DNA of 49,991 nt from an uncultured Tissierellia bacterium (lineage in GTDB: Bacteria > Bacillota > Clostridia > Tissierellales > Tissierellaceae). This document shows positions 19,002 to 27,516 of the stretch, piece after piece. A model generated the notes under the pieces. The model made no database searches, was not told the DNA's origin, and saw only the letters and a list, made by a program, of their open reading frames with translations. The number at the start of each line of letters is the position of its first letter. The first letter of the stretch is position 1. The position numbers and the translations under genes were made by a program. The stretch is taken from assembly GCA_946402705.1 (NCBI GenBank), contig CAMIXG010000011.1, positions 1-49,991 of the forward strand, in the 5' to 3' direction.

Positions 19002-21065
19002 ATGAAGAAAAATTTAAGAGTATATACCGCAATATTGACACTTGTAAGCATATTGGCGAGTGGGCTTGCAGTGTATGCAGATAGTTATGATGGAGTAATT
19101 GATAATCAAATTGACAAAGCAGAAAAATTCCAACTAAGATATAATGTGGAAAGTGCATCAAAAGAAATACCAGTAGACAATAGGGAATATAGCCCAGGTG
19201 ATATTGCAGATATAAGGGTCTTTTCTGATGAAAATAGGGTGAAAGGATATTCTCCTAAAGTGAGTTATTATGCATATTCTTTATTTAAGGTGGAACAGCC
19301 AAAGGCGTCTAGGATTGAAATATATTCATTTGCAGGTTGGAGCACAGAAGAAAATGGCGGAGATATAATCTATATATCCGATAAGGATAAAGAAGAAATG
19401 CACTTGGATATTAGGGATGGACTACAGGAAAAACAAATAACCTATAAAAATACTATTGAAATAAATGGAGATATAACCCTATATCCTCAGTGGGATAAAC
19501 ATGTAGTTATTGAGATAGAAGTTCCTGAGTATTTTGTTAAAACCATGCCTTTTTTTGATGTAAGGTCTGGCATGGGTAGAGGAGTTATTGATGTATTTTT
19601 AATCAATAATATCGAAATAAAAGGAGAAGGATTTAAGTTTAACTATTTAGAAAATATATTTATCGATGAACCTACAAAGTGGTTGGAGATGGATATGTGG
19701 TATAGAACAGCTGGAGATAACAAAGGTTATTTTGAACTTTTAGTTCCAGCTAACTTTGAGTTCTTAAAATATAGAGTAAAGTATGACGGAAATGGTGGTC
19801 AAGGTAATCTACCCATAGATGATAAGGAGTATAGTTATAATGACCATGGAGAAGCTGCCAGTTTAAAAGCACCTAATAAAGGTGATTTAAGCAAAGTCGG
19901 CTATGAATTTATTGGTTGGACCAAGGAAAAAGATGGAGATAAGGTATATAAGCCACTGGATGATATAGAGATATTATCAGATACAAATTTATATGCAAAA
20001 TGGGTCAAGGAAGCTGATAAAAAAGCTGAAATAATTTACGATGGAAATGGTGGAAAGTTTGGTAACTATGAAACTTTTAGAGTTATGGGTAGGATAGGTG
20101 AAAAAATATCAAGTCATAAGCCTGATGAAATATTGAAAAGAACAGGTTATAGTTTTTCAAATTGGTCTTATGATAGAGAAGGCAGAGAAAAATTAGATGA
20201 TAAAGTCTTAAAGAGTGGTGATAGTATTAGGCTATATGCTCAGTGGGACAAGGATAGTAGTGGTGGTGGAAGAGATAAGCCAGATCCAAAACCAGAAGTG
20301 AAACCAGAACCAGAATTAAAACCGGAGCCAAAGCCTAATATAGAAAAGCCAAAAGATAGAAAGGGAAGAGAGCTTGGTAAGGTACTAGAGGAAAAAATAG
20401 AGTATGAACTTAATAGACAAGATCACTTCGCCTATATGAAGGGATATAAAGATGATACAATCAAGCCAGATGGATATATAACTCGTGAAGAAGTAGTAAT
20501 GGTGTTTTATAGGCTTATGGAGTCAGAATATAGAGAAGAAATAGAAACTACAAACCATAATTTCAATGATATAAAAGCAGATGTGTGGTCAACAAAAGCT
20601 ATAGCGAGTTTATCTAAGGGAGAACTTTTAAAAGGTTATGAAGATGGAAGTTTTAGACCAAATGAAAAAATGACTAGGGCTGAAGTGTCAAAGGTCATAG
20701 CAAGATTCACTGATACCATAGTACTGGAAACTCAGATGCCAGATATCATAGGACACTGGGCAGAGGACTATATAAATACAGTCCAAAATCAGGGCTGGAT
20801 AAAGGGCTATGAAGATGGAAATTTTAAGCCAAATGAATATTTAACTCGTGCTGAGTTTGTAACTATGATGAACAGTTTGTTAGATAGAAAACTTAATAAG
20901 AAAAATTTATCCTTAGATATAAAAAGCTTTAAGGATTCAAAAGATACAAGCTGGTACTATGAACAAATTATTGAGTCAACAAATGGACATAAGTATGAAC
21001 CCAAAAGAAAAGAAGATGGATCAGAAGTTTGGATAGAACTAGTAGATACACAATATCCAGATTAA
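19002..21065 (+). CDS. Small SLH-anchored surface protein with InlB B-repeats
   Basis: The 687-residue secreted protein starts at an ATG behind AAAGGGGGAT. The signal peptide (MKKNLRVYTAILTLVSILAS) ends near VYAD. A B-repeat-like segment at about 100-165 (FAGWS to LYPQW) is followed by a separate domain, then two clear InlB B-repeats at about 257-335 (VKYDGNGG to LYAKW) and 342-417 (IIYDGNGG to LYAQW). A Pro/Lys/Glu linker of PEP-type repeats (about 420-450) leads to SLH motifs (about 473-633; ITREE, MTRAE, LTRAE) and the tail shared by the other three proteins. It has the same C-terminal plan as its neighbours but lacks their long ectodomain. It may be a short wall-anchored adhesin or spacer. 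Function is unknown. Confidence 0.9.
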   Translation: MKKNLRVYTAILTLVSILASGLAVYADSYDGVIDNQIDKAEKFQLRYNVESASKEIPVDNREYSPGDIADIRVFSDENRVKGYSPKVSYYAYSLFKVEQPKASRIEIYSFAGWSTEENGGDIIYISDKDKEEMHLDIRDGLQEKQITYKNTIEINGDITLYPQWDKHVVIEIEVPEYFVKTMPFFDVRSGMGRGVIDVFLINNIEIKGEGFKFNYLENIFIDEPTKWLEMDMWYRTAGDNKGYFELLVPANFEFLKYRVKYDGNGGQGNLPIDDKEYSYNDHGEAASLKAPNKGDLSKVGYEFIGWTKEKDGDKVYKPLDDIEILSDTNLYAKWVKEADKKAEIIYDGNGGKFGNYETFRVMGRIGEKISSHKPDEILKRTGYSFSNWSYDREGREKLDDKVLKSGDSIRLYAQWDKDSSGGGRDKPDPKPEVKPEPELKPEPKPNIEKPKDRKGRELGKVLEEKIEYELNRQDHFAYMKGYKDDTIKPDGYITREEVVMVFYRLMESEYREEIETTNHNFNDIKADVWSTKAIASLSKGELLKGYEDGSFRPNEKMTRAEVSKVIARFTDTIVLETQMPDIIGHWAEDYINTVQNQGWIKGYEDGNFKPNEYLTRAEFVTMMNSLLDRKLNKKNLSLDIKSFKDSKDTSWYYEQIIESTNGHKYEPKRKEDGSEVWIELVDTQYPD

Positions 21066-21066
21066 G

Positions 21067-21090
21067 AAGAGTGAGAAATCACTCTTTTTA
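21067..21090 (+). terminator. Intrinsic terminator closing the SLH cluster
   Basis: AAGAGTGA (21067-21074) and TCACTCTT (21079-21086) pair around a GAAA tetraloop and are followed by T. Confidence 0.85.
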
Positions 21091-21159
21091 TATTTTTTAA
21101 GCAATTTGAAATAAAGAAGCAAAAATACCACTATAAATAGGCAAAAAAAGTTAGATAAG

Positions 21160-21188
21160 TTGACAGTCGTTTAAAAATGATATATTAT
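21160..21188 (+). promoter_or_regulatory. Strong sigma-A promoter for the small gene at 21217
   Basis: A consensus TTGACA (21160-21165) and TATTAT (21183-21188) are exactly 17 bases apart, with TATATT overlapping. It is the best sigma-A match in the window and lies about 30 bases before the start codon. Confidence 0.75.
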
Positions 21189-21216
21189 ACACCTAATAAT
21201 TAATGGAGGAGATTAT

Positions 21217-21501
21217 ATGTTTGGTTTAGAAAATATTATATATAAATTAAAACAAAATAGTCTTTTTGTAGTCTTATTAAATAGTAAGGCTTATTTTTCC
21301 ATGAAAAATAAATTCAGTACAAAATCTATAGCTGAAAATCCCGAACAGAACTTCTATCCTGAAGACCAAATGGCGCAGGAAGAAGTAAAATCTTATGAGA
21401 TTGAGATGATGGATATGACTATAGAAAATAAACAAAATAAATCTATGGCTATATCCGAAGAACCTAGTTTTTTGGACTTTGAAAATAGATTTGTTTTTTG
21501 A
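21217..21501 (+). CDS. Small protein of unknown function
   Basis: 94 residues, starting at ATG 21217 behind GGAGGA. I do not recognise a family. The first 30 residues are mixed hydrophobic and basic (NSLFVVLLNSKAYF), too short and polar for a sure membrane helix or signal peptide. The rest is acidic and Met/Glu/Asn-rich. The strong promoter, good ribosome site and downstream hairpin support a real, independently expressed gene. It sits between the surface-protein cluster and the TRAP operon, which says little about its role. Confidence 0.6.
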   Translation: MFGLENIIYKLKQNSLFVVLLNSKAYFSMKNKFSTKSIAENPEQNFYPEDQMAQEEVKSYEIEMMDMTIENKQNKSMAISEEPSFLDFENRFVF

Positions 21502-21558
21502 AACTCATTGGATAGATGGGTGGATTAATGTACTTATGTTTATTTGGTATGTAGTAAA

Positions 21559-21587
21559 TTGTAGATAGATTAAATGGATAGTTATAT
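21559..21587 (+). promoter_or_regulatory. Possible promoter for the TAXI TRAP operon
   Basis: TTGTAG (21559-21564) and TTATAT (21582-21587) are 17 bases apart. Transcripts from here would have to pass the hairpin at 21627-21660 before reaching the transporter genes. The match is weak in an AT-rich stretch. Confidence 0.3.
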
Positions 21588-21626
21588 AAAATATAATTAT
21601 TTTTGTATAAATTTAATATTTTTTAA

Positions 21627-21660
21627 AATACCCTTTATAGATATAAGGGGTATTTTTTTA
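21627..21660 (+). terminator. Terminator or attenuator hairpin directly before the TRAP operon
   Basis: AATACCCTTTATA (21627-21639) pairs with TATAAGGGGTATT (21642-21654) with one G-T wobble, followed by eight T from 21653. It can end the 21217 transcript. It also lies only 20 bases before the ATG at 21681, leaving no room for a promoter after it, so operon expression probably depends on read-through. Confidence 0.75.
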
Positions 21661-21680
21661 TCTAAAAAAGGAGGATTGTT

Positions 21681-22667
21681 ATGTTTAAGAAAAAGTTGGC
21701 ATTATTTTTATCATTAGTTATTTTAAGTATATTCTTGGGTGCCTGTGTTGAGAAAACCGAAGAATACGAACTTAAAAGACCTGGTAATAGACAGTTTGTA
21801 ACAATAGCAACAGGAGGTACAGCAGGAGCTTACTATCCATTGGGAGGGGCCCTTAGCAACATTTTCAATACAATAGATGGAATTATATCTAATTCTCAGG
21901 CAACAGGAGCATCAGTTGAGAATATAGGACTTGTATCCTCAGGAGAGGCTGAAATAAGCTTTGTTCAAAATGATATAGCCTATTATGCTTGGGAAGGCAT
22001 AGAATCTTTTGAAGGAAAGGATAAGATTAGGAATATAAGAGGTATGTCTGTTCTATATCCAGAAGTTATCCAAGTTATTGCTACAAAAGAGTCAAAAATA
22101 GAGAAAATAGAAGATTTAAGGGGAAAGAAAGTGGCAGTTGGTGGACCGGGATCAGGGACAGAGGTAAATGCCAGACAGATATTAGAGGTGCATGGACTTA
22201 AATATGATGATATGAAGGTTGACTACTTAAGTTTTAGTGAAGCTGCAGATCAAATTAAAAATAAGCAAATAGATGCAGCATTTGTAACAGCAGCACTTCC
22301 AACATCAGCAGTTACAGAAGTTACACAAACTGCAAATATAAAAATAATCCCAATATCCAAAGACAAGGTAGAAGCATTGGAATTAAAATATCCTTACTAT
22401 ACTCACGAAACTATAAAGTCTGGAACTTATAAAAATAATGATAAGGATGTTCTAGCAGCGGCAGTAATGGCAATGTTAGTTGTACCAGAGGAACTAGATG
22501 AAAATTTAGTATATAAACTTACAAAGGAATTATATGAGCAAAAGGAAGTTATAGAAAAAAGTCATGCTAGGGGTAAGGATATAAAACTTGAAAAAGCTCT
22601 TACTGGAATGCCTATAGAAGTTCATCCAGGGGCTATGAAATATTATAATGAAAAAAATATTAAGTAG
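21681..22667 (+). CDS. TAXI-family TRAP transporter solute-binding lipoprotein
   Basis: 328 residues behind AAAGGAGG. The signal peptide ends in a lipobox LGAC at 19-22, so the mature protein should be lipidated at C22 and held on the outer face of the membrane. The mature region opens with VTIATGGTAGAYYPLGGAL, the hallmark of the TAXI (TRAP-associated extracytoplasmic immunogenic) binding-protein family. GKKVAVGGPGSGTEVNAR and a closing GMPIEVHPGAMKYY segment also fit the family. It would capture a substrate, probably a carboxylate or amino acid, and deliver it to the fused permease at 23150. The gene overlaps the next by 20 bases, so the three genes form an operon. The exact substrate cannot be read from sequence. 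Confidence 0.92.
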   Translation: MFKKKLALFLSLVILSIFLGACVEKTEEYELKRPGNRQFVTIATGGTAGAYYPLGGALSNIFNTIDGIISNSQATGASVENIGLVSSGEAEISFVQNDIAYYAWEGIESFEGKDKIRNIRGMSVLYPEVIQVIATKESKIEKIEDLRGKKVAVGGPGSGTEVNARQILEVHGLKYDDMKVDYLSFSEAADQIKNKQIDAAFVTAALPTSAVTEVTQTANIKIIPISKDKVEALELKYPYYTHETIKSGTYKNNDKDVLAAAVMAMLVVPEELDENLVYKLTKELYEQKEVIEKSHARGKDIKLEKALTGMPIEVHPGAMKYYNEKNIK

Positions 22668-23148
22668 AATAATATTTTTAATAATTTTAATAGGTTTTAT
22701 TTTATCCCTAGCAAAGATAAGGGTTTTAAAGGCAGTAGATTTTGAAAATAAAGAGATTTTAAGGATATGGAAGATAGAAAATGAAGAATTTACAATTTTA
22801 TATACTCATTCTGTAATGTTAAGCCCAGTTACAGAAAAATACTATATGAGTGATGATTCTATAATACTAAAGGAAAGCACTTTCAAAGATTATGGAGCAG
22901 GACTTCCATCTTCTACATCCTATGATTTTAAGTATGATGAAAAAAATAAAGTTTTTAAGATATACAATATTGATGAGAAGATGGAAAACCTTGTATATAA
23001 GGTTGCGAGTGAAAGGGCGAATCAAAAAATATTGATAGATGGAGAAACTATTGAGTTTAAAAATTTTAGTAGGGAGAAAGTTTCAGTTGAATTTAAAATA
23101 GACAGGGTGAGTTTATTAGAATATATATTAAACAGAGGAGGTAATTGA
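22648..23148 (+). CDS. DUF1850 protein of the TRAP operon
   Basis: 166 residues with one N-terminal hydrophobic segment (about 5-25), so probably membrane-tethered with its domain outside. The motifs ILYTHSVMLSPVTEKY and GAGLPSS match the DUF1850 family, which is commonly encoded between the TAXI binding protein and the fused TRAP permease. Its role in transport is not established. The start overlaps the 3' end of the binding-protein gene by 20 bases and the stop is one base before the permease start, which implies translational coupling. The ribosome site (AGGGG about 15 bases upstream) is poor, as expected for a coupled gene. Confidence 0.85.
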   Translation: MKKILSRIIFLIILIGFILSLAKIRVLKAVDFENKEILRIWKIENEEFTILYTHSVMLSPVTEKYYMSDDSIILKESTFKDYGAGLPSSTSYDFKYDEKNKVFKIYNIDEKMENLVYKVASERANQKILIDGETIEFKNFSREKVSVEFKIDRVSLLEYILNRGGN

Positions 23149-23149
23149 G

Positions 23150-25507
23150 ATGACAAATGACAAGAAGACCATCAGCGCTACTCAAGATGATAAGCATGTT
23201 GAAAAGTTGATGGAACAATACGATTTAGATGCATCCAAGCTTAGAACGCTTAGGGGAAAACTTAGTTTAGTAGCTATGTGTGTGGCTATAGCCATGTCCA
23301 TATTTCAAATTTATACAGCAGGATGGGGAACTTTAATTACATTTAAACAAAGATCACTGCACATAATATTTGCCTTTATACTAGGCTTTATATTTTATCC
23401 AGGGTCTGAAAAAATACTTAGGGAAAATACTAAGGTTGGATTTATGGATCATTTCAAGCAATTGAAATTTATAGATATCTTTTTTTTAACAGCATATTTT
23501 TTAATATTTGCAGGTATATTTAGAGAGATTTTTATAATGATAGTTACTCTACCACTTAGTATTATTTCCAGTTTTATATTATATTCAGGTAATAGAAGAA
23601 CTAGAAAAAATTCAGTAGATAAGTTAGATATCCTATATATACTTGTTACAATTGTAGTATTTGGATATATTTTTACAAATTATAGAGAAATTGCATTAAA
23701 AGGAGGAGCATATACAAGTATAGACTTCTTATTTGGTGGTTTAGCCATACTACTTACCCTAGAAGTATCTAGAAGAGTAGTTGGAGTTGAGCTTCCCATT
23801 GTTGCTATGGTATTTTTATTCTATGCTTACTTTGGGCCTTATCTACCAGGTGTTTTAGCACATAAGGGGTATAGGGTGGGAAGAATAATATCCCATATGT
23901 ACTTAACTACAGAGGGTATAATGGGTATTCCCCTTGGAGTGTCTGCAACTTTTGTATTTATGTTTATCTTATTTGGTGCATTTTTGGACAAAACAGGAGT
24001 TGGAAAATTCTTTATAGATATAGCCTATGCCTTAACAGGTCATTTAAAATCTGGGCCAGCTATGACAGCTGTTGTAGCAAGTGGTTTTATGGGTTCTATA
24101 TCAGGAAGTTCTGTTGCTAATACTGTAACTACGGGAGCTTTTACCATACCCCTTATGATAAAAACTGGGTATAAGCCAGAATTTGCAGGAGCAGTTGAAG
24201 CAACAGCATCTACTGGTGGACAGATAATGCCACCAGTTATGGGAGCAGCAGCTTTTATAATGGCAGAATTTACTGGTATAGCCTATAAGGATATAATTAT
24301 GGCAGCCTTAATACCAGCTATACTTTATTATGTAGCAGTTGCAGTAACGGTTCATTTAGAAGCGTCGAAATTAGGACTTAAAGGACTTCCAAAGTCAGAA
24401 CTTCCTAAGGTTGGTAACATACTAAGAGAAAGAGGATACTTAGTACTACCCTTGATATTAATAGTCTATCTTTTAGTAAAGGGATACACACCAACTATTT
24501 CAGCCTATTATGCTATAGTTTTTTCTGCAATAATAGCCCTTATGGCATCTATAATATATGGGGAAAATCAAATGGATATGAGGAAGATAATTCCTTTAAT
24601 AGTAAGTAGTTTTTTATTGCTTAGTAGATTTTTACCAGAAAATAATATGAGAATAGCTTTATCTATTTTAATATCTATTGGAACAAGTTTTATATTTGCC
24701 TTATTTGCAAAAAAATTAAAGGTAGATAGGGAAAAAGTAGATAAGGATACAGCAAATTTTCAGCTTAAAAATATATTAGATGCTTTGGCTTCAGGGGGTA
24801 AGGGAGCAGTGGGAGTAGCCTGCGCCTGTGCTTGTGCAGGTATGATAGTTGGAGTTGTAACTCTGACAGGGCTTGGACTTAGATTGGCAGGTATAATTGT
24901 ATCAGCAGCAGGAGGTAGCTTAATACTGACATTATTCTTTACTATGGTATCTAGTATAATCTTAGGCATGGGGCTTCCAACTACTGCCAAGTATATAGTT
25001 TTAGCAACTATGGCAGTACCAGCTTTACTTCAGTTAAATGTAAATCTAATGTCAGCTCATTTGTTTATACTATATTTTGGTGTTGTAGCAGATATAACTC
25101 CACCAGTGGCACTGGCAGCTTATGCAGGAGCAGGGATAGCAGGAGCAAATTCTATGAAGACAGGTTTTCAGGCTATAAAAATAGCATTAGCAGCCTTTAT
25201 TGTACCTTATTTATTTGCCCTAAATCCTCATTTGATTTTAATAGATTCAATGCAGGGAACAACAGTTAATTTCTTACCAATATATTCAGCACTACCAATA
25301 ATCTTATCAGCACTGATTGGTATAGTTTGTCTAGCATCAACTGTTGAAGGCTATTTTATAACTAAATCTAAGCCCCTAGAAAGGGTATTATTATTTATGG
25401 CAGCATTTTTACTAATAAAACCAGGAATAATAACAGATAGTTTTGGAATAGTGGCCTTAGTAGTAGTATTTTTAATACAAAAAAAGAGAAGCTTGATTAT
25501 AGAATGA
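23150..25507 (+). CDS. TRAP transporter fused (4TM/12TM) permease, TAXI type
   Basis: 785-residue polytopic membrane protein behind AGAGGAGG. A hydrophilic N-terminus (about 1-45) precedes many hydrophobic segments covering the small (DctQ-like) and large (DctM-like) TRAP subunits in one chain. Family motifs include SGSSVANTVTTGAFTIPLMI, TASTGGQIMPPVMGAAAF, the small-residue-rich VACACACAGMIVG and LGMGLPTTAKYI, and DITPPVALAAYAGAGIAG. TRAP systems are secondary transporters, usually driven by a sodium gradient, that use a binding protein. Here that is the lipoprotein encoded at 21681. It ends the operon, with a terminator directly after the stop codon. Confidence 0.93.
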   Translation: MTNDKKTISATQDDKHVEKLMEQYDLDASKLRTLRGKLSLVAMCVAIAMSIFQIYTAGWGTLITFKQRSLHIIFAFILGFIFYPGSEKILRENTKVGFMDHFKQLKFIDIFFLTAYFLIFAGIFREIFIMIVTLPLSIISSFILYSGNRRTRKNSVDKLDILYILVTIVVFGYIFTNYREIALKGGAYTSIDFLFGGLAILLTLEVSRRVVGVELPIVAMVFLFYAYFGPYLPGVLAHKGYRVGRIISHMYLTTEGIMGIPLGVSATFVFMFILFGAFLDKTGVGKFFIDIAYALTGHLKSGPAMTAVVASGFMGSISGSSVANTVTTGAFTIPLMIKTGYKPEFAGAVEATASTGGQIMPPVMGAAAFIMAEFTGIAYKDIIMAALIPAILYYVAVAVTVHLEASKLGLKGLPKSELPKVGNILRERGYLVLPLILIVYLLVKGYTPTISAYYAIVFSAIIALMASIIYGENQMDMRKIIPLIVSSFLLLSRFLPENNMRIALSILISIGTSFIFALFAKKLKVDREKVDKDTANFQLKNILDALASGGKGAVGVACACACAGMIVGVVTLTGLGLRLAGIIVSAAGGSLILTLFFTMVSSIILGMGLPTTAKYIVLATMAVPALLQLNVNLMSAHLFILYFGVVADITPPVALAAYAGAGIAGANSMKTGFQAIKIALAAFIVPYLFALNPHLILIDSMQGTTVNFLPIYSALPIILSALIGIVCLASTVEGYFITKSKPLERVLLFMAAFLLIKPGIITDSFGIVALVVVFLIQKKRSLIIE

Positions 25508-25508
25508 T

Positions 25509-25533
25509 AAAAGGACTTTTTAGTCCTTTTTAT
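25509..25533 (+). terminator. Intrinsic terminator of the TRAP operon
   Basis: AAAAGGACT and AGTCCTTTT pair around a TTTT loop, with continuing T. It lies immediately after the permease stop codon. Confidence 0.85.
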
Positions 25534-25707
25534 TTTATAGAAAATTAAATGTTAAGAAAGTTTAATAAAATTATTAGACCGAACTCATACAAAAGTTGTA
25601 GATGTTCAAAGGCTTAAAAATTACAAGTTTTAAGAAGTTAGCTAAAAAACACACAAATTCCAATTGTAAAAAAATAGGAAATACAACTTATACTGAAACC
25701 GTAAATG

Positions 25708-25736
25708 TTGAGTAGAATGGTTTTACATGCTAATAT
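25708..25736 (+). promoter_or_regulatory. Promoter of metallopeptidase gene 1
   Basis: TTGAGT (25708-25713), a 17-base spacer, and an extended -10 box, TGC before TAATAT (25731-25736). The same layout and much of the spacer (GTTTTnCATGC) recur before the paralogue at 27517, so conservation supports it. The rest of the gap between 25534 and 25707 shows nothing recognisable. Confidence 0.7.
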
Positions 25737-25761
25737 AACTCAGTGATATAAATTAGATATA

Positions 25762-25780
25762 TCAATATCTATGATATTGA
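25762..25780 (+). promoter_or_regulatory. Perfect 8-base inverted repeat in the leader of metallopeptidase 1
   Basis: TCAATATC (25762-25769), TAT, GATATTGA (25773-25780). It lies about 25 bases after the -10 box and just before the ribosome site. It could be a repressor operator or an RNA hairpin. It has no T run of terminator type. Confidence 0.5.
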
Positions 25781-25799
25781 AAGAGTTTATGGAGGTGAT

Positions 25800-26744
25800 A
25801 TGTGTTTGTGTAAGGAGATTAAATGGATTATTAGAATGGTTTTACTAATTGCTTTAATATTGATTTTAAATAAGACTAGTGTTTTTGCCGTAGGATTTGG
25901 GAGCAATTATTTAAAACTAAAAGAAGAATGTACCCCTGATAAAGAGGTTGAATTTATAGAAAACGACAAAATATATTTACATACTAAACCAGCGTTATAT
26001 AGAATAAGGATAGAAATAATGATTTTGGAACAAGAATTATCTAATTTAGAAGATACTTGTATTAAGACTAGTAATGGTATCAGGGTTTATACAGGAAATT
26101 CTTCTTTAAAAAACAATGCGATTAGGATTGGGATAATAAATAGGAAAATGTTAATACTAAATTATAGAGATTTTAAGTATGATGACAGTGCAAAATATAT
26201 AATAGGAAGAAACTATGACAGGGAGAAGAGAGTTGGGGATAGATTTACCCAAAAACAGATAGATGATGCCCTAAATAATGTAGTAGAAGTAATTGAAAAC
26301 TTACAGATGGACACAAGTTTTTTAAAGGATACAGATTTTGTAATCTTACCCTATGCCATGTCTGGAGTTAATGGTTATACCTTAACTAAGTCTAATGGAA
26401 AAAGTACCATTGTTATATCAGGTCAAGATATAACAGCCCCAGACTTATATATAGAGATGAGTATAAAGTCAAAAACTTTACATGAAATAGGACATGTTTT
26501 TTTGAATAAGAAAAATTTAGAGCTTAGAAAATATAATATAATCATAGATCAAGAAGAGAAGAATAATTTAGATAGCTTAGATAAATGGGAAACATCAGAG
26601 AGGGAAAATTTTGCAGAAGATTTTAGGATTTTTGCATCAAGAAAGTTAGGAGATAAATCATTTAAACCAATGAAGAAAAAAACTATATTAGAAACTGATG
26701 AAAAAGTTTTTGCAGAAATAATGGAAAAAATCTTAGCAATCTAG
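25800..26744 (+). CDS. Secreted zinc metallopeptidase, HEIGH type (paralogue 1)
   Basis: 314 residues, ATG 4 bases after GGAGG. A hydrophobic N-terminal segment (about 8-31, ending VFAVG) acts as a signal peptide. The zinc motif is HEIGH at 228-232, giving two His ligands and the catalytic Glu. A second motif, ENFAEDF at 269-275, supplies the probable third zinc ligand. HExxH followed about 40 residues later by an E-x-F-A-E-x-F block is the layout of the anthrax lethal-factor-like (ATLF) peptidases and of the Pro-Pro endopeptidases of clostridia. I infer membership of that broad gluzincin group, not a particular specificity. The mature protein is rich in Lys/Glu/Asn. Its paralogue is at 27517. 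Neighbouring surface proteins are possible but unproven substrates. Confidence 0.75.
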   Translation: MCLCKEIKWIIRMVLLIALILILNKTSVFAVGFGSNYLKLKEECTPDKEVEFIENDKIYLHTKPALYRIRIEIMILEQELSNLEDTCIKTSNGIRVYTGNSSLKNNAIRIGIINRKMLILNYRDFKYDDSAKYIIGRNYDREKRVGDRFTQKQIDDALNNVVEVIENLQMDTSFLKDTDFVILPYAMSGVNGYTLTKSNGKSTIVISGQDITAPDLYIEMSIKSKTLHEIGHVFLNKKNLELRKYNIIIDQEEKNNLDSLDKWETSERENFAEDFRIFASRKLGDKSFKPMKKKTILETDEKVFAEIMEKILAI

Positions 26745-26940
26745 TATCTCGTTATAAGAAAATATAGATAAATTACATAAAATTTAAGCATAAAAATTTA
26801 TATTTTATTTATATATTAGTAAGTATTTTTAAAATAGAATAATAAGTTTATTCTTTCAAATTAAACCTTTCATGAAAACTACTTGTTTATTAAATAAAAA
26901 TTTCACTTTAAATATTCCAAAAACTATTTAATTATATTAA

Positions 26941-26990
26941 AATACGCCATAATGTAAGAAGAAACTTACAGTTTAAGGTGTATTTTTTTT
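26941..26990 (+). terminator. Two-part hairpin with T run in the gap between the metallopeptidase genes
   Basis: AATACGCC (26941-26948) can pair with GGTGTATT (26977-26984) with one G-T wobble. Inside, TGTAAG (26953-26958) pairs with CTTACA (26965-26970). Eight T follow. It lies about 200 bases after the gene at 25800, so it either ends a long 3' untranslated region or marks the end of a separate small RNA. The rest of 26745-27395 is very AT-rich, with stop codons in every frame and no gene that I can support. Confidence 0.6.
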
Positions 26991-27395
26991 ATGAATAAAA
27001 ACTGATTATAAATTTAACAATAAGGATAAAGCTTGTAAATAAAAATGTAAAAATAAAACAGGAAAAATTTGGTATAAAATAGGAAAAATAAAGAAAATAA
27101 ATTGCATAATATATAATAAAATGTTAAAAAATAAATAGTTTACATATTTTTACATTAATAAGTTAAAAAAATAACAATCTAAAGAAAATACTTATACATA
27201 TTGAAAAATAGATAACGAAACAGTGGAAAAATATGTTACAAGAAATTAACAAAAATACTTTTAAGAATATAGACTAAAATAGTAATACTATTCGGAATAT
27301 TCAAAATTACCAGTTTTCAATAAAGCATATATATAGATTAAAAATAAAAATTTACAAAAAATAGAAAATCATAAACTTGTCAAATACTTATAATA

Positions 27396-27424
27396 TTGAG
27401 CCCAATTGTTTTCCATGCTACTAT
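27396..27424 (+). promoter_or_regulatory. Promoter of metallopeptidase gene 2
   Basis: TTGAGC (27396-27401), a 17-base spacer, and an extended -10 box, TGC before TACTAT (27419-27424). It matches the promoter of the paralogue at 25800 in spacing and in the spacer motif GTTTTnCATGC. Confidence 0.7.
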
Positions 27425-27430
27425 AATTTC

Positions 27431-27459
27431 GTAATTGAAATCGTGCACGAAGAAATTAC
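27431..27459 (+). promoter_or_regulatory. Palindromic element in the leader of metallopeptidase 2
   Basis: GTAATT (27431-27436) and AATTAC (27454-27459) flank the perfect palindrome TCGTGCACGA (27441-27450). The centre is GC-rich for this genome. Lying about 7 bases after the -10 box, it would overlap the transcription start, as an operator might. Confidence 0.5.
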
Positions 27460-27516
27460 TTAAAGGGTAGCAAAAAGACGATTATTCTAAGTAACTTAAA
27501 GTGAGGGAGTGACAGA

